Assembly: GCF_017310015.1 (NCBI RefSeq)
Contig: NZ_CP022297.1
Coordinates: 2,542,001 to 2,606,000 of the forward strand
Direction of reading: 5' to 3'
Origin: Marinobacterium iners
Lineage (GTDB): Bacteria > Pseudomonadota > Gammaproteobacteria > Pseudomonadales > Balneatricaceae
DNA length: 64,000 bases
Position 1 is the first letter of the stretch. Each line of letters opens with the position of its first letter. Below are positions 63,053 through 64,000 of the stretch, in pieces. Below the pieces are notes generated by a model. It saw only the letters and a list, made by a program, of their open reading frames with translations, was not told the origin of the DNA and made no database searches. The translations under genes and the position numbers were made by a program.

Positions 63053-64000
63053 TCAGGCGGCGGCCTTCGGCACCATCTTGTCCCAATTGATGGGTGTCCG
63101 CCGCTCGGAGCCGTTCATGCCGAAGTCGATCTGCTTCTGCACGAAGTCATCAAACTTCAGGCTGCTCACCAGCGCTTCCACCTCATCGGAATACCGCAGC
63201 GTGTACAGCGCCTCCGACAGCTGATCCAGCTGGTAGCCTTCGCCATAGCTTGCACTGCTGCCGGTTTCCTCATGCCCCATAAGGGCCGAGATGACCGGCT
63301 TGCACTTGGGGCCGAGCGTGCTGCGCAAAATATCAATCGCGGTATGGCGGAAGCTGTGGAACACCTTGCCGTCCAGCTCGTTGGGGTTGAGTACCTTGTG
63401 CTTGTAGCCATCCTGCTTGGCCTCACCATCACCATTGAACCAGCGACTGATGATGCGCCCCCACTTAGACTTCAGTTCCCATTTCATATGACGGAACAGA
63501 CGAATACCGTCTCGGCCACCGGCTTCACGGCGGCGCAGCTCCACATAATCAAGGAAGCCGATTTCGATCAGGCGCGGATGGATCGGCACCTTGCGCACTG
63601 CATTCTTGTTCTTCACGTTCTGACTGCGGTGTTCGGCACACACCTGAATATAAGGTTGATCGAACACACGGCCATGCCAGCGCTTGCCATCAACGTGGAT
63701 ATCACTGATTTGCAGCTGGCAGATTTCACCCACACGCATGCCGGTATACATGGCGATCAGCGGCACCCAGAAATGGGCATCGTATAGCTTGCGTTTAGCC
63801 ACGTTGTAAGACCCGTGGTAGATGTAGCCGTTCAGCAAGTCGATCAGGTCTTCATCGGTGAACGGATTGCGGCTCACCTGATCGTCCTCTTCACCCGTAC
63901 CGCAACGACCCTTCACCTTCCTGATCTTGACCTTGTCCGCCGGGTTGGTGGTCAGATAGCCCAAGATATAGCCATGATCCAGCACGTTTTTAAGACGGTC
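63053..64000 (-). CDS. int: Tyrosine recombinase (integrase) 2, partial
   Basis: The frame is open to the right edge; at least 315 C-terminal residues are present. Catalytic residues lie in YTGMRVGEICQLQISDI (Arg), KVFHSFRHTAIDIL (HxxR) and LMGHEETGSSASYGEGYQL (His, Tyr). It is clearly related to integrase 1 (shared FWVPLIAMYTGMR, WHGRVFDQPYI and IHPRLIEIGFLDYV elements) but far less similar than the relaxases are. The N-terminal part and the att site are outside the window. Confidence 0.9.
   Translation of the reverse strand, partial: DRLKNVLDHGYILGYLTTNPADKVKIRKVKGRCGTGEEDDQVSRNPFTDEDLIDLLNGYIYHGSYNVAKRKLYDAHFWVPLIAMYTGMRVGEICQLQISDIHVDGKRWHGRVFDQPYIQVCAEHRSQNVKNKNAVRKVPIHPRLIEIGFLDYVELRRREAGGRDGIRLFRHMKWELKSKWGRIISRWFNGDGEAKQDGYKHKVLNPNELDGKVFHSFRHTAIDILRSTLGPKCKPVISALMGHEETGSSASYGEGYQLDQLSEALYTLRYSDEVEALVSSLKFDDFVQKQIDFGMNGSERRTPINWDKMVPKAAA

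Overview
The window is about 64 kb of a Gram-negative gammaproteobacterial chromosome, probably a marine or halotolerant member of the Oceanospirillales/Alteromonadales group. This rests on the protein families seen (BvgS-like phosphorelay, Mrp Na+/H+ antiporter, NhaR, paired bacterioferritins, Sox-type sulfur proteins, RND efflux) and on a moderately GC-rich core. No tRNA, rRNA or CRISPR array was seen.

1-21.1 kb: a long, almost wholly minus-strand signal-transduction cluster. In transcription order it holds a REC/HD-GYP protein, a kinase remnant, a BvgS-like hybrid kinase, an HTH-REC regulator, a REC-HDOD protein, a soluble kinase (HK3), a Cache-type membrane kinase (HK2), a PhnD-like periplasmic binding protein and a PAS-rich hybrid kinase (HK1). 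Three kinase genes are each cut by a different insertion sequence: HK1 by an IS1182-family element, HK2 by a three-gene IS66 element, HK3 by a one-ORF IS66-family element. In all three the target duplication is perfect, and removing the IS plus one repeat restores one open frame (about 1267, 780 and 283 aa). An IS5-family element runs off the left edge.

21.2-28.2 kb: a tightly overlapping nine-gene Mrp-type antiporter operon in the order E-F-G-MbhD-B-C-D-D'-D'', with MrpA split as in archaeal Mbh/Mrp modules. 28.4-33 kb: a sulfur-compound cluster (SoxYZ-like fusion carrier, SoxF/FccB-like flavoprotein, a multipass membrane protein, a periplasmic rhodanese and a periplasmic DsrE-like protein). 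33-48.6 kb: ordinary core genes, namely a cupin, SDR, PsiE, NhaR, a glutamine-synthetase-like/PhyH/GATase operon with an AraC regulator, a protein with an IPTL-like C-terminal sorting tail, an RND efflux pair, YccF, two small proteins and a complementary bacterioferritin pair.

48.8-64 kb: AT-rich accessory DNA with two tandem mobile modules. Each has a tyrosine integrase followed by a MobV-type relaxase and then variable cargo. Module 1 (about 48.78-59.38 kb) is bounded by a 19-bp direct repeat and carries a restriction endonuclease, a circularly permuted C5 methyltransferase, a serine recombinase with repeated upstream sites, and an HUH replication-type protein that is itself split by a second identical copy of the IS found in HK3. 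Module 2 continues past the right edge and carries three unrecognised genes. The gap between integrase and relaxase in both modules holds a 32-nt hairpin with a compensatory base-pair change, a good oriT candidate.
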